Assembly: GCA_020441225.1 (NCBI GenBank)
Contig: JAGRMP010000138.1
Span: 10,593 to 18,843, forward strand
Length of the DNA stretch: 8,251 nt
Origin: Maritimibacter sp.
GTDB lineage: Bacteria > Pseudomonadota > Alphaproteobacteria > Rhodobacterales > Rhodobacteraceae
Direction: 5' to 3'
Part shown: positions 5,636-8,251 of the stretch, one piece after another
Layout of the letters: each line of letters begins with the position of its first letter
Numbering within the stretch: the stretch's first letter is position 1
Made by a program: the position numbers and the translations under genes
The notes under the pieces: model-generated
Database searches by the model: none
What the model saw: the letters and a program-made list of their open reading frames with translations, nothing else
Told to the model about the DNA's origin: nothing

Positions 5636-7021
5636 ATGTTCATAGAATTCCAGGGACGAAAACGCAACGAGCCCCGCGAAACGAACGGCGCGCAACAGAT
5701 CGTGGCCCGCGAGCCCGCGCCGCGCGGGCCGGCCATCGATCCCGAGCTGCGCGACTGGCTCGATCTCAAGAGCAGCCTGCACGAAGCGCTGCTCGAGCGG
5801 CTGAACCTCGCGGTCATCGACAAGATCGAGGAAGGCGAGCTCAAGCGTCAGATCGGCGGGCTGATCTCGCAGTTGCTCACCCAGCAACGCCGCGTGCTCG
5901 AACCCGCCCGGTTGCAGCAACTGGTCGACGAGCTGATCTTCGAGGTCACCGGTCTCGGCCCGCTGGAACCGCTGCTCAGCGACCCGACCATCAACGACAT
6001 CCTCGTCAACAGCTACGACAAGGTCTATGTCGAGCGCTTCGGGGTGCTGGAGAAGACCTCGGTGCAGTTCCGCGACGAGCCGCACCTGCTCAGGATCATC
6101 GACAAGATCGTCTCGGCCATCGGCCGGCGGATCGACGAGAGCCAGCCCTGGGTCGATGCCCGCCTGGCCGACGGCAGCCGGGTCAACGCGATCATCCGCC
6201 CCTGTGCGGTCGACGGCCCGGCGCTGTCGATCCGCAAGTTCTCGCGCAACCCGCTCACCCTCGACCGGCTGGTCGAGCACGGCGCGCTGACCGACCATGC
6301 TGCCGACATCCTGCGCGGGCTCGTGCGCGCCCGGCTCAACGTGCTGATCTCGGGGGGCACCGGCTCGGGCAAGACCACGCTGCTCAACGCCATGTCGGCC
6401 TATATCGACCACCACGAGCGGGTGGTCACCATCGAGGACGCGGCCGAGCTGCAATTGCAGCAGGACCACGTGGTGCGGCTGGAGACCCGGCCCGCGAGCA
6501 CCGAGGGCACCGGCGCCATCGTCCAGCGCGATCTGGTGCGCAACGCGCTTCGGATGCGGCCCGACCGGATCATCGTCGGCGAGGTGCGGGGCACCGAATG
6601 CTTCGACATGCTGCAGGCGATGAACACCGGCCATGACGGTTCGATGACCACGGTCCACGCCAACACCGCGCGCGATGCGCTGGGGCGGCTCGAACAGATG
6701 GTCACGATGCTGGGCGCCGACATTCCGGCCCGCACGATCCGCGGCCAGATCGCCTCGGCGATCCACGTGATCGTGCAGCTCTCGCGGCTCAGCGACGGCT
6801 CGCGCAAGGTGGTGAGCATTTCCGAGATCGCGGGGATGGAAAACGACGTGGTGACGCTCCAGGACATCTTCGTGTTCCGCAGAACCGGCAAGACCGAGAA
6901 GGGCGAAGTGCTGGGCGAGACCTATTTCACCGGCGTGCGGCCGAAATTCTTCGACGCCTTCGAGGCCGCGGGCCTCAATACCAAGGGTCTGCTGCTGAAC
7001 GAACGGGGGAAAATCGAATGA
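5636..7021 (+). CDS. cpaF: CpaF/TadA type II/IV secretion ATPase (Tad pilus motor)
   Basis: CpaF is the cytoplasmic hexameric ATPase that powers assembly of the Flp pilus. The 461-residue protein has an N-terminal helical region (about 35-115) and an N-terminal domain including [16 protein letters not shown] (about 121-136). The ATPase core follows, with every expected motif intact. Walker A is GGTGSGKT (240-247, K246), the Asp box is TIEDAAEL (265-272), Walker B is RIIVGEVRG (311-319, E316), and the His box is [12 protein letters not shown] (332-343, H341). [20 protein letters not shown] (165-184) is also typical. The start lies nine bases after cpaE, behind a G-rich Shine-Dalgarno-like run (5626-5633). 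Its stop overlaps tadB as ATGA. Nothing looks degenerate, so an active motor is expected. Confidence 0.96.
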   Translation: MFIEFQGRKRNEPRETNGAQQIVAREPAPRGPAIDPELRDWLDLKSSLHEALLERLNLAVIDKIEEGELKRQIGGLISQLLTQQRRVLEPARLQQLVDELIFEVTGLGPLEPLLSDPTINDILVNSYDKVYVERFGVLEKTSVQFRDEPHLLRIIDKIVSAIGRRIDESQPWVDARLADGSRVNAIIRPCAVDGPALSIRKFSRNPLTLDRLVEHGALTDHAADILRGLVRARLNVLISGGTGSGKTTLLNAMSAYIDHHERVVTIEDAAELQLQQDHVVRLETRPASTEGTGAIVQRDLVRNALRMRPDRIIVGEVRGTECFDMLQAMNTGHDGSMTTVHANTARDALGRLEQMVTMLGADIPARTIRGQIASAIHVIVQLSRLSDGSRKVVSISEIAGMENDVVTLQDIFVFRRTGKTEKGEVLGETYFTGVRPKFFDAFEAAGLNTKGLLLNERGKIE

Positions 7022-7995
7022 ACTTTCCGTCCTTTGAGGGGCTGCGCGAATTCGAGACCGTCCTCTACATCGGCGTGTTCATCGGCGTGCTGCTCGTTTT
7101 CGCCGGCATCCAGGAAATCATCGCGGGCCGGTCGGAAGAGGAAAGCGAGCGCAACCGGCGGATGCGCATGATCCGCAAGGGGATCGGCGAGGACGAGATC
7201 CTCGCGACCCTCATCGGCACCCACGCCGACGCGCGGCAGACGTCTGGCGGGCCGATCGCGCGGCTCAGGCGCAACATGCAGCGCGCGGGGCTCAGCTTCG
7301 GTCTGCCGGTGGTCTTCGTTGCCGCTGCGGCGCTGGGGGGCGCGTTCTTCGTCCTGCTGTCGATGAAGCTCCCGACCGGTCCGGCGGCGGGTATTGCCGT
7401 CCTCCTCGCCCTGTTCCTGCCCTACGCGGTCATCGACGCGCTGGCCGAGGAGCGGCTCAAGAAGCTGACCACGCAACTGCCGGACGCGCTCGACATGATG
7501 GCGCGGGGCCTCAGGATCGGCCACCCGCTCAACGTGACCCTGAAGCGGGTTGCCCAGCAGATGCCCGATCCGATCGGCACCGAGTTCGGCCTGATCGAAG
7601 ACCGGATCCGGCACGGGGCCGACGTGCCCACGGCGATCTCGGAGTTTGCGGCCCGCTTCCAGTCGGAAGACACCCATTACTTCGCCGCCTGCGTCGCGAT
7701 CCAGCACGGTACCGGCGGCAATCTCGGGCAGGTGCTGCGGGTGCTGGCGCGGGTGATCCGCGACCGGATCAACATGCGCACCCGGATCCGGGCGGTCTCG
7801 GGTGAGGGCCGGATCAGCGCCTTCATCCTGTCGCTCATGCCGTTCCTGATCGTCGGGGCGATCTACAGTACGACGCCGAGCTATTACACCGCGGTGATGG
7901 ACCATCCGGCCTTCATGCCGGCGGCCTGGGGCGTGCTCGCCATGGTGATCCTGCAGGCGCTCATCCTGCGCCGCCTCGCCACGTTCGATTTCTGA
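7018..7995 (+). CDS. tadB: TadB inner-membrane platform protein (T2SS GspF-like)
   Basis: TadB is one of two paralogous platform proteins that connect the CpaF motor to pilin extraction from the inner membrane. The 325-residue product has an N-terminal membrane helix (about 15-34) and a basic cytoplasmic stretch (36-92, including ERNRRMRMIRKG). Two further helices follow (about 93-115 and 120-140), then the GspF-like cytoplasmic domain (about 147-265), with LPDALDMMARGLRIGHPL and FAACVAIQHGTGGNLGQVL. Two C-terminal helices lie at about 267-285 and 303-319. Order, length and motifs match TadB. The start is the ATGA overlap with cpaF, implying a balanced supply of motor and platform. Confidence 0.94.
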   Translation: MNFPSFEGLREFETVLYIGVFIGVLLVFAGIQEIIAGRSEEESERNRRMRMIRKGIGEDEILATLIGTHADARQTSGGPIARLRRNMQRAGLSFGLPVVFVAAAALGGAFFVLLSMKLPTGPAAGIAVLLALFLPYAVIDALAEERLKKLTTQLPDALDMMARGLRIGHPLNVTLKRVAQQMPDPIGTEFGLIEDRIRHGADVPTAISEFAARFQSEDTHYFAACVAIQHGTGGNLGQVLRVLARVIRDRINMRTRIRAVSGEGRISAFILSLMPFLIVGAIYSTTPSYYTAVMDHPAFMPAAWGVLAMVILQALILRRLATFDF

Positions 7996-8000
7996 GGAAA
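7994..8000 (+). promoter_or_regulatory. Shine-Dalgarno site of tadC overlapping the tadB stop
   Basis: GAGGAAA begins inside the TGA stop codon of tadB and lies six bases before the ATG at 8007. This arrangement favours re-initiation by ribosomes that finish tadB and supports the tadC start. Confidence 0.65.
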
Positions 8001-8006
8001 GCCGCG

Positions 8007-8251
8007 ATGGAACAGATCCTCGACTATCTCTCGACCCTGGGGCTGAGCTCGACCCATCTCCTGGCCGTGGCCGTGGGGCTTGGGGTGTTTGCGGTGGTGT
8101 TCGGGCTCTCCAGCGCGACCAACACCGCGCCGACGGCGCAGCAGCGGCGGCTGCGGGCGGTGTCTGCGCCGGCGTCGGAAAACGCCATCCTGACCCTCGA
8201 CGACAACGACCCCAAGGGCGCGCTCAAACTCTTCATTCCGCTGTCGGGAGA
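8007..8251 (+). CDS. tadC: TadC inner-membrane platform protein, 5' part (cut by window edge)
   Basis: An open frame runs from ATG 8007 to the last base, giving 81 complete codons. The product begins MEQILDYLSTLGLSS, then has a hydrophobic helix (about 18-34, LLAVAVGLGVFAVVFGL). A Thr/Ala/Arg-rich stretch, TAQQRRLRAV, precedes DPKGALKLFIPLSG. These features and the place directly after tadB match the N-terminus of TadC, the second GspF-like platform subunit, which would pair with TadB. The GspF-like domain itself lies beyond the window, so the rest of the gene cannot be judged. The start is supported by a Shine-Dalgarno site overlapping the tadB stop. Confidence 0.85.
   Translation, partial: MEQILDYLSTLGLSSTHLLAVAVGLGVFAVVFGLSSATNTAPTAQQRRLRAVSAPASENAILTLDDNDPKGALKLFIPLSG

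Noticed and set aside
5051..6766. 571-codon open frame on the - strand, opposite cpaE and cpaF
   Set aside because: The + strand genes here have complete family motifs. The reverse product is rich in Arg, His, Asp and Gly with no recognisable domain, as expected of an antisense shadow in GC-rich DNA.
6922..7905. 327-codon open frame on the - strand, opposite tadB
   Set aside because: Arg/Asp/His-rich shadow of tadB with no credible start context or domain.
1..8251. CRISPR array, tRNA, rRNA, insertion sequence or phage element
   Set aside because: No regularly spaced repeats, no cloverleaf or rRNA stretch, no transposase or integrase and no terminal inverted repeats were seen; the coding DNA is continuous tad operon.

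Overview
The window is a near-complete run of tad (tight adherence / Flp type IVc pilus) genes, all on the + strand. The DNA is GC-rich, with third codon positions dominated by G and C. The gene set fits an alphaproteobacterium: a small Flp pilin, a CpaB with a C-terminal ITVRRG-type end, a large cysteine-rich TadG-like protein, a CpaE with a receiver-like N-terminus, and CpaF followed by TadB and TadC. A Rhodobacterales/Roseobacter-like host is my best guess; this comes from protein style, not from a marker gene.

Layout. Positions 1-467 contain no convincing gene. They hold a cluster of inverted and direct repeats, a possible -10 element and a dyad just before the pilin gene, so the stretch looks like a regulatory leader. 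Positions 468-668 encode the major pilin Flp. Positions 669-756 hold two back-to-back hairpins that separate the pilin from the assembly genes. From 757 onward the genes are packed tightly: cpaB (757-1620), tadG-like (1617-3191), tadE (3197-3757, perhaps from a GTG at 3188), a second TadE/TadF-type pseudopilin (3754-4395), cpaE/tadZ (4409-5626), cpaF/tadA (5636-7021), tadB (7018-7995), and the 5' end of tadC (8007 to the window edge). Three junctions are ATGA overlaps (cpaB/tadG, tadE/tadF, cpaF/tadB) and the other gaps are 13 nt or less. This indicates one translationally coupled transcript.

How the genes work together. Flp is the fibre subunit. TadE and the TadF-like protein are minor pseudopilins with the same G/xxxxE(F/Y) processing site. 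TadG is a membrane-anchored periplasmic protein with a related but uncleavable-looking N-terminus. CpaB supports the outer-membrane channel from the periplasm. CpaE places the machine in the cell, CpaF is the hexameric motor ATPase, and TadB/TadC form the inner-membrane platform. The secretin (cpaC/rcpA), its partner (cpaD/ompA-type) and the prepilin peptidase (cpaA/tadV) are not in this window. They must lie downstream or elsewhere if the system is functional.

I do not see a wholly new system. The points most worth a second look are the non-coding structures around flp, the gene order without a secretin between cpaB and cpaE, the Cys-rich and Asp-rich TadG, the paired cysteines in Flp, and the strongly altered Walker A of CpaE.
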